From Roseibium sp. MMSF_3544 (GTDB taxonomy: Bacteria; Pseudomonadota; Alphaproteobacteria; Rhizobiales; Stappiaceae): a DNA stretch of 64,000 bases. Positions 1 to 9,005 of this stretch are shown here, piece after piece. Under the pieces are notes generated by a model. The model saw only the letters and a list, made by a program, of their open reading frames with translations, was not told the DNA's origin and searched no databases. Position 1 is the stretch's first letter, and each line of letters starts with the position of its first letter. Location: positions 1 through 64,000 of the forward strand of contig NZ_JASHKA010000009.1 in the NCBI RefSeq assembly GCF_030732845.1. Reading direction: 5' to 3'. Position numbers and translations under genes: made by a program.

Positions 1-337
1 CCCAGCAATTAAGCCGAGGATCGCAAGGCCAACGCCGCCTACGCTTCCCTTCCTTCATATCCAAATTGTCAAAGAACAGAGGAAAAACCTCGCAAGACCG
101 CAACCAAAACCAAACACAAAATCGACCCAATACCGAACCTCTCGACCCGGCCAATCAAGACCAATTTTCTGGAATTAAGGTCACAAAACCTTGTCGCCAG
201 CAGCAATACCGCCGTCGATGAACCGCGTTATACGCACACAATATAAAACCGTCAACAGTGTTCTCTGAAAAAAATACAAAAAAGCGAAAAAAGATTCACA
301 ACATGAACTAAATTTAATTTTTTCAATGCCTTACTGG
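1..337. other. intergenic region with no gene recognised
   Basis: This stretch lies downstream of the minus-strand thiolase gene. It turns AT-rich after about position 220, with A and T runs near 270-330. I see no convincing coding frame, tRNA or strong hairpin. It may hold the promoter of a gene outside the window. Confidence 0.5.
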
Positions 338-1507
338 TTATCCACCTTTGTAAACAGCGCGCTCGACAAGCAATCCGGAACCCAGCCCACCGGCTGCCGC
401 AATCAACGCCAGACCAGGTCCGTCAGCCGTTTCTCCAGCGTTCCCCTGCGTCCGCAGCATCTGCTGGAACAGCTGCACTGCCAGAATGGCACCGGATGCT
501 CCAATCGGGTGACCCCGCGCCAGTGCGCCCCCCATGACATTCAGCCGGCGCTCGTCGATCTGAAGGCTCTTGACCGTCACCATCGCCTGAACCGCATAGG
601 CCTCCATCAGTTCCACGCACCCGATATCCTTCATGTCCAGTCCGGATATTGTGAGAAGCGTTTTTGCGACCGAAACCGGAACCAGCGCCGGATCGGCCGG
701 GTCGCCCCCTTCGCTCACACCCGCGACAACTCTTAGCCCGGGCAGCCCGCATTCCCGCCAGATCCTCTCTGAGACCAGCAGTACGGCGGCCGCTCCGTCC
801 GCCTCGCAAGCAATTGTTGCTGCCGTTAATCCGAAGTCCTGATCTCCGGCGAGGATCGGTGCCCGCAGCGCAGTGCTCACCTTAAGCTGCCGCGTGAAGC
901 CGTCGTTTCGGTCTTCGCCCGTCACAGCCACCAGACCAGAGCCCTGAACGTCCCGGGCCCGCAGAGCCTTTTCATGCGATGCCACGGCGAACTCTGCCTG
1001 CGCACGACCATTCACTTGATGGATCCTTGCAAGTCTTGCAGCGGCTTCTGCAAGATCCGGGTCCTGAAATGGCGGCGGTGCAAACGGCGGACGCTCGTAA
1101 GGAACGGGCTCTTCAGTCTGGTCTAATGGGCGGTGCATCCGGATCGGGGCCCGGCTGAAACTCTCGGTTCCCCCCGCCAAGACACAATTTGCTGCGCCAG
1201 CCTCGATCAGGCGCGCCCCCATGAGGATGGCATCGAGGCCGGAGCAGCATTGCGTGTCGATTGTCATCGCCGGCACCAACATCGGCACTCCGGCGCTCAA
1301 GGCAGCCAGGCGCGCCGGGTTTCCGCCCGCATAAAGGGCATTTCCCAAGATGACATGGTCGACCGCTGCCGGAGCCAAGCCGGCATCCTTGAGAAGTGCG
1401 CTGAGAACGGGTGCTGCGAGTTCGTCGGCCTGCAGCGAAGACAAGGCGCCGCCGCGTGGCGCAACCGGTGTCCGTCGTGCGGCGATCAGGTATGCGCTTC
1501 TCGTCAC
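338..1507 (-). CDS. thiolase-family protein, atypical active site (YhfS-like)
   Basis: 389 aa, the usual length for a thiolase of the acetyl-CoA acetyltransferase family. The acyl-accepting cysteine is present (C87 in a QCCSG motif) and so is the GHPIGASG histidine (H333). Two other usual catalytic elements are changed. The family NEAFA motif reads MEAYA, so the oxyanion-hole Asn is Met (near residue 301). The C-terminal CxGGG motif reads AAAGG, so the second cysteine is Ala (A370). A standard biosynthetic or degradative thiolase reaction is therefore doubtful. The start overlaps the end of the upstream acyl-CoA ligase by 4 bp, and both follow bioMNY. In Bacillus subtilis the bioY-like gene yhfU is followed by yhfT (acyl-CoA ligase) and yhfS (thiolase), which is the same set of families. 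Substrate unknown. Confidence 0.85.
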   Translation of the reverse strand: MTRSAYLIAARRTPVAPRGGALSSLQADELAAPVLSALLKDAGLAPAAVDHVILGNALYAGGNPARLAALSAGVPMLVPAMTIDTQCCSGLDAILMGARLIEAGAANCVLAGGTESFSRAPIRMHRPLDQTEEPVPYERPPFAPPPFQDPDLAEAAARLARIHQVNGRAQAEFAVASHEKALRARDVQGSGLVAVTGEDRNDGFTRQLKVSTALRAPILAGDQDFGLTAATIACEADGAAAVLLVSERIWRECGLPGLRVVAGVSEGGDPADPALVPVSVAKTLLTISGLDMKDIGCVELMEAYAVQAMVTVKSLQIDERRLNVMGGALARGHPIGASGAILAVQLFQQMLRTQGNAGETADGPGLALIAAAGGLGSGLLVERAVYKGG

Positions 1508-2940
1508 GCCGGGGTCTCCTGCGCCTTGAGGGTCAAAGACACACGCTGAATGTCCGGCTTGCCGCCCGCCGTAAGTGGCAAGGCATCGACGACGTGGATG
1601 CGCCGTGGCACCTTGCCCGCAGCGAGATGTTTCCTGCAGTGGTGCAACAGTTCCTGTTCAGCATCTGGACGTGATGCCGTCAATTCGATTGCTGCGACAA
1701 CCTTTTGCCCTCTGGCAGCGTCGTCCAGTCCGGTGACCACTGCGGCGGCGACCCCCGGATGAGACAAGAGCACGCCCTCGATTTCTTCCGGATAGACGTT
1801 CAGTCCGGAGGTCACGATCATCCGGTTCGAGCGGCCGGTCAGAAACAAATAGCCGTTTTCATCGACTTGCCCGTGGTCTCCGAAGGTAACCCACCCATTG
1901 TGCCAGCGCGTCTGCGGATCGCTGCCGCACAAATACCCGGAAAACAGAAGGGCGCTCTTGACCCAGATCGGACCTGCCTCCCCGGGCCGTTCAGGGTTGT
2001 CCGGATCGCCGATGGCGATTTTAACACCGGCAGGTGCCTTGCCGACTGAACCGGGTGGTGCAAACGTGTCTGAAATCGTGATGAAGCTGGTTTCAGAAGC
2101 GCCGTAAAACTCGATCAGGTCAGCATCCGGAAAGACGCGGGCAAGTCTTTCGCGATCCCGATCCTGCCATTTGGCGCCGCTTGCCAGCACCTGGCGGACC
2201 GTTTCGACGGGTCCGCTACGTTCCGCAGCCTCTGCCAGAAAGTGCAGTTGCGTCGGTGTTGCATAAAGTGCGGTGGCAGATCTTGAGCGCGCAAGGTCTG
2301 AGAGAACCGAGCGGGGATCGAAACGCGGCGTCAGGGCAATTTCGTGCCCGCCCGACAGGCCGCACACCGCACCGTAAAGGTGGAGTGAATGGGTGAGTTG
2401 CCCCGCCAGCACCACCCGGGTGCGGTCCGAGATGCCAAACACCCGGCCCGAAAGCTCAAAACTCTTCAGCCAGGACCCGTGATCCCTGACGTAGCCCTTG
2501 GGGACGCCGGTCGAACCGGAGGTGAACCCGCAATAAAAGAGATCGCGCTCATCCGGCGAGCGCCCGCACAGCTCTCGATCACGGTCGTCTTTGACGGATT
2601 GCGACTGGATCTGCGTGTAGGCGGCTGCATCGATGCACATATCCGGCCGGGCGGCCTTCAAGACGCTTTGCCGATGGGCGTCGGGCCAAGCCGGATCCAT
2701 GACCATCGCCGTGCGCGCTGAGCGCGCGCAGGCAAAGAACACGATCAGAACCTTGGCCGGATCGTCAAGCAGCAGCGCGACACGGCCATTTCGGGATGTC
2801 TTGCGGCAGATATAGGCCTCCGCCGCGGCTATCTCATCAAGCAGATGCCGCCAGCTCCAGGCGGCGGCACCTGAGGTCAGGACGATGTCGTCCGGTCTGC
2901 GGGCGGCGAAGTCATCCAACCTGTCTCCGACAAATGCCAT
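1504..2940 (-). CDS. AMP-forming acyl-CoA ligase (YhfT-like)
   Basis: 478 aa member of the ANL superfamily, which activates a carboxylic acid to acyl-AMP and then acyl-CoA. Visible motifs are the P-loop FTSGSTGVPKG, the adenine-binding EFYGASE, the ribose-binding aspartate in TFGDHG, and the hinge region TGRSNRMIVTSG followed by NVYPEEIE. A C-terminal GGK probably supplies the catalytic lysine. It is a little shorter than most long-chain ligases (500-560 aa). It sits 24 bp after bioY and overlaps the thiolase gene by 4 bp, so it is almost certainly co-transcribed with both. Context suggests activation of a biotin-related or pimelate-like acid, but that is inference; the acyl substrate cannot be read from the sequence. 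Confidence 0.88.
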   Translation of the reverse strand: MAFVGDRLDDFAARRPDDIVLTSGAAAWSWRHLLDEIAAAEAYICRKTSRNGRVALLLDDPAKVLIVFFACARSARTAMVMDPAWPDAHRQSVLKAARPDMCIDAAAYTQIQSQSVKDDRDRELCGRSPDERDLFYCGFTSGSTGVPKGYVRDHGSWLKSFELSGRVFGISDRTRVVLAGQLTHSLHLYGAVCGLSGGHEIALTPRFDPRSVLSDLARSRSATALYATPTQLHFLAEAAERSGPVETVRQVLASGAKWQDRDRERLARVFPDADLIEFYGASETSFITISDTFAPPGSVGKAPAGVKIAIGDPDNPERPGEAGPIWVKSALLFSGYLCGSDPQTRWHNGWVTFGDHGQVDENGYLFLTGRSNRMIVTSGLNVYPEEIEGVLLSHPGVAAAVVTGLDDAARGQKVVAAIELTASRPDAEQELLHHCRKHLAAGKVPRRIHVVDALPLTAGGKPDIQRVSLTLKAQETPA

Positions 2941-2964
2941 GGCATTCCGCCTTGAATATCCAGG

Positions 2965-3519
2965 TCAGCTTCGTGACAGAATGGCACCGGGCAAACCGCG
3001 GGCTACGGTCTGGGCCACCAGGGCCGTGATCACCACCTTGACGAGGTCACCCGGAATATAGACTGCGCTGCCGATCGCGGCCTGCCCCAGCGACAGGTTC
3101 GCCATATAGGCGACACCCGGAATTCCGAACAGATAGACCACCCCAATGCCGCCAACAGCGGCGGAAATTGCAGCAGATGCAAGGATGTTCATGCCTGACG
3201 TCGACCGCATGATCCAGCCGGCGACAAAGGCGCCGATCGGCCAACCGATCAGGAAGCCGACAGACGGGGTTGCAAAAACGCCGAGCCCGCCTCGCCCCCC
3301 AGCGAGGAACGGCGCTCCGAGCGCTACCAGAAACAAGAAAAGAAGCACGGCCAAGCCACCACGCACAGGGCCGAGCATGACCCCTGCAAGCATGACACCG
3401 AGCGTCTGCGCGGTGATCGGCACACCGCCCAGGAACGGAATGGCGACCGGCGGAACCAGCCCGAGTGCGGCAATCAGGGCCGCATAGAATGCAATATGAA
3501 CGAGCGAACGATCAGCCAT
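2965..3519 (-). CDS. bioY: BioY, biotin-binding S component of an ECF transporter
   Basis: 184 aa, very hydrophobic, about six membrane segments, normal length for BioY. The N-terminal region with GGVPITAQTLGVMLAG, and the later GWPIGAFVAGW and YIPGDLVKV stretches, are typical of BioY. It binds biotin in the inner membrane and delivers it to the BioN/BioM energy-coupling module, both encoded immediately upstream on the same strand (bioM-bioN-bioY). The gap after bioN is 99 bp and the ligase gene follows after 24 bp. Confidence 0.93.
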   Translation of the reverse strand: MADRSLVHIAFYAALIAALGLVPPVAIPFLGGVPITAQTLGVMLAGVMLGPVRGGLAVLLFLFLVALGAPFLAGGRGGLGVFATPSVGFLIGWPIGAFVAGWIMRSTSGMNILASAAISAAVGGIGVVYLFGIPGVAYMANLSLGQAAIGSAVYIPGDLVKVVITALVAQTVARGLPGAILSRS

Positions 3520-3618
3520 AGCGTTTTCACGCCTCCTTTATTGTTCTTGGTGCTGCGCCAGTGTTTACCGATCTGCAGCCGTTCTGTCGCGCGGATCACT
3601 CATGTCCGCACAAAAACT

Positions 3619-4230
3619 TCACCTTCCCGACAAGCCCTCCGATCCGCCCCGGGCCCGCAGGGCGTCGGCGACATTGTCGGACATACGCAAACACTGAATG
3701 GCGAGGGGCGGTAGGAGCTTCCACGAGTTTTTGGCTCCGGTCCGGGCCTGATAGGCCTCCCGCAACCTGGAAAAGACCTGCATCATGTAAGGCGCAAAGC
3801 GGAGCACGAGCGCAACGCCAAGCGCCGGTCTCCTTGCCGAAACACCGAACCATTCCAGCGGCTTGAACAATGGCATGACGGCTTCCAGCATATCGTCCAT
3901 GCGCGTTGTCACAGAGACCAGATTGGCAGCCAGGACCAGCACGATCAGGCGCAAGATAACCGTCACACCTTCCCAGAAGGTGCCCGAGACCCAATGGAGG
4001 AGAAGCAGGATCCCCAGAAAAAATGTGAGCCCGCGCAGCAGCTTGAGTTGTCGCAGGCCCGTGCGGCCGAGCGATGCATAAAGGCCGATGACGACCGCAA
4101 GGCAGGGCAGGAAAACCCATGCGGACTTGACCATGAACAACACGAGGCTGGCGACCGCCACAGCCAGCAGTTTGAGGCTCGCCGGTGTCTTGTGAAGCCA
4201 GCTGTTTCCCTGGAGATAGATCGAGATCAC
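3619..4230 (-). CDS. bioN: BioN, EcfT-type transmembrane coupling protein of the biotin transporter
   Basis: 203 aa with about four to five membrane segments in the N-terminal half and a cytoplasmic helical C-terminal half. The two short Ala-Arg-(Gly/Thr) motifs that couple EcfT to the ATPase are visible (AYQARTG and ALRARGG near the C-terminus). The start codon overlaps the bioM stop by 4 bp (ATGA), indicating translational coupling. It links ATP hydrolysis by BioM to biotin release from BioY. No other S component is seen nearby, so this looks like a dedicated rather than a shared module. Confidence 0.9.
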   Translation of the reverse strand: MISIYLQGNSWLHKTPASLKLLAVAVASLVLFMVKSAWVFLPCLAVVIGLYASLGRTGLRQLKLLRGLTFFLGILLLLHWVSGTFWEGVTVILRLIVLVLAANLVSVTTRMDDMLEAVMPLFKPLEWFGVSARRPALGVALVLRFAPYMMQVFSRLREAYQARTGAKNSWKLLPPLAIQCLRMSDNVADALRARGGSEGLSGR

Positions 4231-5003
4231 AGCGCTGCCAGCTCCAGTTTGGCACCTGACCTGCGGTCTATGTCCGTTTCGAATGCCCGCAAGACCTCGA
4301 ACGGTGACCCGTCCATGCGTAACCGGCCGTCTTCAAGCCAGAGAATGCGGTCGAAACCCTCGAAATGGCTGAGGTCGTGGCTGACCATGACGATCTTTTG
4401 CGGAAGTGACAGGATCTTGTCCCTGATCTTTCGCGAAGCCAGTGCATCCAGACTGGTCATCGGCTCGTCCAGAACCAGCAACGCCGGCTCCATGACCAGA
4501 ACCGACAGGATGCAGACCAGCTGCTTCTGACCTTCCGAAAGCTCGGCGATCGGCGACGTTGCCAGCGCTTCACAGCCATGCAACGCAAGAAATTCTGCAG
4601 CGCGTTTCCGGCTTTCGTCCTTGCCAGCCCCCAGCTGGTTCAGCCCAAACGCGATCTCTTCTTCGACCGTGGGGAAAATGGCCTGATGATCCGGGTTCTG
4701 GAACACGAAACCGACATGGCGCGGCAACTCCGGAGCCGCCTTTTGAGCTTGGGCGCCAAAGAGCGTCAGAGAGCCTTCGCTGGGGGTGCGCAAACCGTTA
4801 AGCAGGCGCACGAATGTGCTCTTACCCGAACCATTGAGGCCAATCACGCCGATCCGGTCTTCCTTGAGTGACAGATTCAGGCCGGACAGGATCCGTCTAT
4901 CGCCGATATCCAGGCCGACGTCCTCAAAAACCGCAAAAGGGCTTGCCGCCGGGTCGCACACCCGGACCGATGCCTCATTTTTCTTTTTGGGCCAGAAAGC
5001 CAT
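4227..5003 (-). CDS. bioM: BioM, ATPase subunit of the biotin ECF transporter
   Basis: 258 aa ABC ATPase when started at MAFWPKKK (5003). A GAGGA sequence a few bases upstream supports this start over an in-frame Met 30 bp earlier. Motifs: Walker A GLNGSGKST (residues 55-63), Q-loop Q102 in FVFQNPDHQ, a signature reading LSEGQ (155-159) instead of LSGGQ, Walker B LLVLDE (175-180) and the H-loop histidine H209. It powers uptake of biotin through BioN and BioY, encoded directly downstream. It is the first gene of the apparent operon bioM-bioN-bioY-ligase-thiolase. Confidence 0.9.
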   Translation of the reverse strand: MAFWPKKKNEASVRVCDPAASPFAVFEDVGLDIGDRRILSGLNLSLKEDRIGVIGLNGSGKSTFVRLLNGLRTPSEGSLTLFGAQAQKAAPELPRHVGFVFQNPDHQAIFPTVEEEIAFGLNQLGAGKDESRKRAAEFLALHGCEALATSPIAELSEGQKQLVCILSVLVMEPALLVLDEPMTSLDALASRKIRDKILSLPQKIVMVSHDLSHFEGFDRILWLEDGRLRMDGSPFEVLRAFETDIDRRSGAKLELAAL

Positions 5004-5112
5004 GTGTCCTCGCCGAGAGCCCAGAGCTCTCACCTATTGACGGAAATGCCCCGCTCATCGCGTTTTCCGGGGACAGCTTATTGACCGGAAAGCCCGTGAT
5101 GTCAAAGCGACC

Positions 5113-6522
5113 CTATCCTACCGGACGGCCCAACTCCGGCAATTCGGCCAATTGGTCAATGGTCGCGCGGACAATCTCGAGCGCTTTGAAATAACGTTCG
5201 TCGGACTCTTCCGAACCGAAGGTGAGGCGCAGATACGGCGCCTGTGCATGCTCCCTGGACTGAAAGTAACGGGCGGACAGCACGGAAATGCGCTGGTGGC
5301 CAAGCGTCGCCTGAACCGCATCGGCGTCAACGTGCTCCGGCAGGCGCAACCAACCGAAAACCTTGTGGGTGTCCCCTTGCAGAAAATAAGGTGACAGGAT
5401 CTCCTGCGCTCGACGGAACCGGATGCGGTTGGCGGCCCGTTTCAAACGCAAGGTCTTGAACAGGAAACCTTCGCGCACCCATCCGGCAATCAGTTCTGCC
5501 GTGATCGGCGAGGCCATCCAGGTGCTCTCGCCGATCTTGTTCCGAATGGAATCGCCGAAGAGTTCCGGAACATGAACAAACCCGATCCTGCTTCCGGGGG
5601 AACAAACCTTGGAGATACTGGCAATTGACGCGGTTCTTTCCGGGGCCAGTGCTCCGAATGCCGGCAAGGTCTCGGGCAAGAAGGGCGTGTAAGGATCGTC
5701 CTCGACGATTTTCAGATCATGCTCGCGCGCCACGTCGACAAGGTTTTCGCGCTCGGTGACGGACATTGTGTGGGTCGTCGGGTTTTGCATGTTCGGCATC
5801 AGGAAGACACCTTTGACGCCATGGAGTCTTGCGGCCTGGGCCAGAGCCACCGGGTCCATTGCACCGAAGCCGCCATCCTCTCGGACAAGAGCGGGCACCG
5901 GAATAGGTTTCAGTCCGATGCTGGCAAGTGACGGAAAAATCGAGGGATAGGTGAACCGGTCAATGGCAATCGCATCTCCGCTGCGGAAAAGCGCCTGGCA
6001 GGTCACCTGAATACCATGCTGTGCCCCGCAGGTAACCGCGACCCGCTCGGGATCGGCGTCCAGGCCGTAGTCCTTGAACACGAGCACGCCGGTTTCCCGG
6101 TGGGCCTTCAGGCCCTCGGAGGGCACGAAGCCGTTCAGCCGATCGATGCCGGCCGTTCGTGCCATGCGCACAAGCCCTTCGGAAAGGCTCGGGTTGAGAT
6201 GCGGGTAGGCAAAATTGCGCGCAAGGTCGCAGACTTCCGGTTCACCCTCTTTCGGGATGAGCGGCGAGACCTTGTGCGTTTCCGGTGCCACATAGGTCCC
6301 GCGCCCAGTCTCGCCCTTCACCAGCCGGCGCCGTTCCGCTTCGCCGTAGGCACGCGTGATGGTGCCGAGCGTCACGCCAAGCTGGTAGGCGAGCTCGCGT
6401 TGCGGCGGTAGGCGGTCGCCCTGGGCCAGAACGCCCTCGCTGATATCGGTTTCCAGCGCATCGGCGATCGCAAGATAGATCGGTCCCTGCGCTTCCTCGA
6501 TTTTCGGAATCCACATTGTCAT
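5113..6522 (-). CDS. MocR-family regulator (GntR HTH fused to PLP aminotransferase fold)
   Basis: 469 aa, typical of MocR/PdxR-like regulators. An N-terminal GntR winged helix (about residues 12-80, with LPPQRELAYQLGVTLGTITRAYGEAERRRL-type sequence) is joined to a fold-type-I aminotransferase domain. The PLP-binding lysine is in the SISKVCSPGSR motif. Such proteins sense an amine or amino acid bound to PLP and act on a neighbouring operator. It is transcribed divergently from a LysE-type exporter; the 98-bp gap between the two start codons has short direct repeats that could be its operator. The effector is unknown; control of the exporter is inferred. Confidence 0.9.
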   Translation of the reverse strand: MTMWIPKIEEAQGPIYLAIADALETDISEGVLAQGDRLPPQRELAYQLGVTLGTITRAYGEAERRRLVKGETGRGTYVAPETHKVSPLIPKEGEPEVCDLARNFAYPHLNPSLSEGLVRMARTAGIDRLNGFVPSEGLKAHRETGVLVFKDYGLDADPERVAVTCGAQHGIQVTCQALFRSGDAIAIDRFTYPSIFPSLASIGLKPIPVPALVREDGGFGAMDPVALAQAARLHGVKGVFLMPNMQNPTTHTMSVTERENLVDVAREHDLKIVEDDPYTPFLPETLPAFGALAPERTASIASISKVCSPGSRIGFVHVPELFGDSIRNKIGESTWMASPITAELIAGWVREGFLFKTLRLKRAANRIRFRRAQEILSPYFLQGDTHKVFGWLRLPEHVDADAVQATLGHQRISVLSARYFQSREHAQAPYLRLTFGSEESDERYFKALEIVRATIDQLAELPELGRPVG

Positions 6523-6546
6523 GGGAACAATGTTTACATTGACTAA

Positions 6547-6606
6547 TACAATATCTCAAGACAATTAGTATCTCCCTCATTTTGTATCGATTGTATCGAT
6601 ATTGTA
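6547..6606. promoter_or_regulatory. candidate MocR operator between divergent genes
   Basis: Two adjacent copies of TTGTATCGA (6582-6590 and 6591-6599) are followed by ATTGTA (6601-6606). An inverted TACAAT lies at 6547-6552. Direct repeats with a partly inverted companion are common at MocR-controlled divergent promoters. The assignment rests only on the repeats and the position. Confidence 0.5.
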
Positions 6607-6620
6607 GTTGGAGACACCCG

Positions 6621-7217
6621 ATGGATTTCGCCACCTTTCTTGCCTTTGCGATTTTCGTCATCGTCATGACCGGCACGCCCGGTCCGGGAAACCTGACCTT
6701 TCTCGCAATCGGCGCTTCAGCTGGCTACAGGACGGCGTTCCCGGTCATTGTGGCGTCGCAAGTCGGGTCGCTGCCCCTGAAGCTGAGCGTCGCCTATGGG
6801 CTGGGGCATGTCATGGCGGGCGGGGGCCCGATCGTCACCGTCTTCAAGGCCCTCAGCATGGCTTACATGACCTATCTCGCCTGGCGCATCATCTCCTTGA
6901 GCGTCAAACCGAAAGGCGAAGTGGCCTTGCCGAGTTTTTGGGAAGGATTGCTGATCCATCCCCTCAGTCCGAAAACCTGGGCCATGAACCTGGTCGCGTT
7001 TTCGACTTTTCTGGCGGGGAACGGCCTCAGCATTCACGAAAATGCGCTGATATTGATCGCCGGGTTCACGCTTGGCGGCCTGGTGTTTCACTCGCTGTGG
7101 GCACTTGTCGGCGTGTCGATACTGGCGCTGATCGGGGAGGGGGCCGTCATGCGGGCAATCACGGTCGCCATGGCGATCTCGATGCTGGCAGCAACAGTGT
7201 GGGCCCTGGCGATTTGA
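6621..7217 (+). CDS. LysE/RhtB-family amino-acid exporter
   Basis: 198 aa with about six hydrophobic segments and the family hallmark near the N-terminus, TGTPGPGNLTFLAIGAS. The start at 6621 (MDFATFLAF) is chosen because it gives the normal length of about 200 aa and has GGAGA about 6 bp upstream; an upstream ATG at 6582 lies inside the direct repeats of the putative operator. LysE-type proteins export amino acids or small amines across the inner membrane. The divergent MocR regulator probably controls it. Substrate unknown. Confidence 0.88.
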   Translation: MDFATFLAFAIFVIVMTGTPGPGNLTFLAIGASAGYRTAFPVIVASQVGSLPLKLSVAYGLGHVMAGGGPIVTVFKALSMAYMTYLAWRIISLSVKPKGEVALPSFWEGLLIHPLSPKTWAMNLVAFSTFLAGNGLSIHENALILIAGFTLGGLVFHSLWALVGVSILALIGEGAVMRAITVAMAISMLAATVWALAI

Positions 7218-7269
7218 GAGTTGGAAAAGGCTTGGGCTGGACCTTCAAGTCCAACCCAACGCTGTTGCC

Positions 7270-7557
7270 TTAGTAGTAGTAGTGAAATTTCTCGGCGCTC
7301 AGGTATCCCCTGAAGTTCTGCTGCTCACTCAGATCATGGTCAGTGTCGTCTTCAAGTCCCTGATAGGCGCTTCGTTTTTTCAACTCTGCCTCGATGCCGG
7401 CTTCTTCATTTTTGTGAATGGGCGGCAGCCGATGCTTTGCGTTTTCATACATGCGCTCCATCATGCTGATGAAGCCATTTGAAAGCCAGGTCAGAAAGCC
7501 GCTTGCCTTGTTCGCGGATGCAGACCCTGCTTTGTTTTCTTCCGTGATGTAAGCCAT
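7270..7557 (-). CDS. small conserved-looking protein of unknown function
   Basis: 95 aa (96 if the preceding Met codon is used). The start at 7557 has the better spacing to a strong AGGAGG at about 7563-7568. The protein is soluble and charged, with one mildly hydrophobic stretch (FLTWLSNGFISMMERMY) that may form an amphipathic helix, an acidic middle and a tyrosine-rich end. I do not recognise a family. It is convergent with the LysE gene. Confidence 0.65.
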   Translation of the reverse strand: MAYITEENKAGSASANKASGFLTWLSNGFISMMERMYENAKHRLPPIHKNEEAGIEAELKKRSAYQGLEDDTDHDLSEQQNFRGYLSAEKFHYYY

Positions 7558-7688
7558 CATTTCCTCCTAGGTTTGTGTGCACCTAGAGGTGGCCCCGATC
7601 AGCAAATCTTCAATTTAACTCTATGTAATGTTAAGCGAATTTAACGTAAGCACCATCTAACGGTAAGCTTCGACCGGTGATAAGGCGG

Positions 7689-9005
7689 TCAGAAAACCGA
7701 CCTGAAGGTCCGGTCCAGCTTATCGGTGATTTCGTCGACATGGCTGTCTTCGAGGATGAAGGGTGGGGCGAGCAGAATATGGTCGCCACGCACGCCATCG
7801 ACCGTGCCGCCCATCGGGTAGCAGATCAAGCCTGCTTCGAACGCTGCTTTCTTCACTGCCTTGTTGAGACCACGCGCCGGATCAAAAGGCGCTTTGGTCG
7901 CCCGATCCTCGACAAGTTCAATGCCCCGAAACAGACCCCGGCCGCGAATGTCGCCGACATGAGGATGCTGTCCGAAGGCGGTGGTCAATGCACCATCCAG
8001 TTTTTCGCCCATCGGCGAGACTCGCTCGACGAGACCACCGGACAATTTTTTGAAGACGGCAAGGGCTGCCGCACAGGCTGTCGGATGTCCGATATAGGTG
8101 TGACCGTGCTGAAAGAAACCGGACCCGGATTCGAGCGCTGCATAAATTTCGCTTGTACAAAGCATTGCACCGATCGGCTGATAACCTGCACCCAGACCCT
8201 TGGCGACGCAGAGAATATCCGGTGAGACACCGTCCTGTTCGTGGGCGAACAGGGTTCCCGTGCGGCCCATGCCGCACATGACTTCGTCCAGGATCAGCAG
8301 GATGCCGTGGGCGTCGCAGATTTCCCGGATCCGCTTGAAGTAGCCTTCAACGGGGGGAACCGCGCCCGCCGTCGCGCCGACGACAGGTTCAGCAACAAAC
8401 GCCATGACGTTTTCCGGTCCGAGCCGCAGAATTTCCGCTTCCAGTTCACCCGCGACCCTCTGGCCGTATTCGAAAGCCGTTTCATCGTCCCGGCGGCCGC
8501 GGTATTCGTAGCATGGTGAAATATGCGATGTGTCGATCATCAGCGGCGCAAATGGTTCCCGGCGCCACTGGTTCCCACCCGTGGCGAGCGCGCCAAGCGT
8601 GTTGCCGTGGTAGCTCTGCCGGCGAGCAATGACCCTGTGGCGCGACGGCTCACCTTTTTCCAGAAAGTACTGGCGCGCCAGCTTGAGCGCGGCTTCGACG
8701 GCTTCGGATCCGCCAGAAACGAAGTAAACACGGTCAAGATTGCCCGGAGCGTGTGAAATCAAGAGGTCCGCAAGCTCTTCAGCCGGCTCGCTGGTAAAGA
8801 AACCCGTGTGAGCGAAAGCAATATGATCGATCTGGTCTTTGATTGCCTTTGTCACGTCGGGATCGCTGTGCCCCAGGCAAGAAACTGCTGCCCCACCCGA
8901 TCCGTCGAAGTATTTTTTGCCTGTCTTGTCAATAATATAACACCCATCGCCAGACTCGGCGACAGGCGGGTTGGCTTTGGTGTGGCGGGGAAAAACGTGG
9001 GACAT
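7689..9005 (-). CDS. class-III PLP aminotransferase
   Basis: 438 aa, full length for class-III (omega-type) aminotransferases. The PLP lysine is in the CVAKGLGAGYQPIGAM motif, preceded by the LILDEVMCGMGRTG segment carrying the cofactor-binding aspartate. The sequence VSGGSEAVEAALKLAR marks the phosphate-binding region. These enzymes move amino groups between omega-amino acids, polyamines or beta-amino acids and pyruvate or 2-oxoglutarate. The gene stands alone on the minus strand, and the neighbours give no clue to the amino donor. Confidence 0.9.
   Translation of the reverse strand: MSHVFPRHTKANPPVAESGDGCYIIDKTGKKYFDGSGGAAVSCLGHSDPDVTKAIKDQIDHIAFAHTGFFTSEPAEELADLLISHAPGNLDRVYFVSGGSEAVEAALKLARQYFLEKGEPSRHRVIARRQSYHGNTLGALATGGNQWRREPFAPLMIDTSHISPCYEYRGRRDDETAFEYGQRVAGELEAEILRLGPENVMAFVAEPVVGATAGAVPPVEGYFKRIREICDAHGILLILDEVMCGMGRTGTLFAHEQDGVSPDILCVAKGLGAGYQPIGAMLCTSEIYAALESGSGFFQHGHTYIGHPTACAAALAVFKKLSGGLVERVSPMGEKLDGALTTAFGQHPHVGDIRGRGLFRGIELVEDRATKAPFDPARGLNKAVKKAAFEAGLICYPMGGTVDGVRGDHILLAPPFILEDSHVDEITDKLDRTFRSVF

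Noticed and set aside
7217-7269. Hairpin TTGGGCTGGAC/GTCCAACCCAA after the LysE gene as a terminator
   Set aside because: The stem has a mismatch and no T run follows on either strand, so I do not list it as a terminator.
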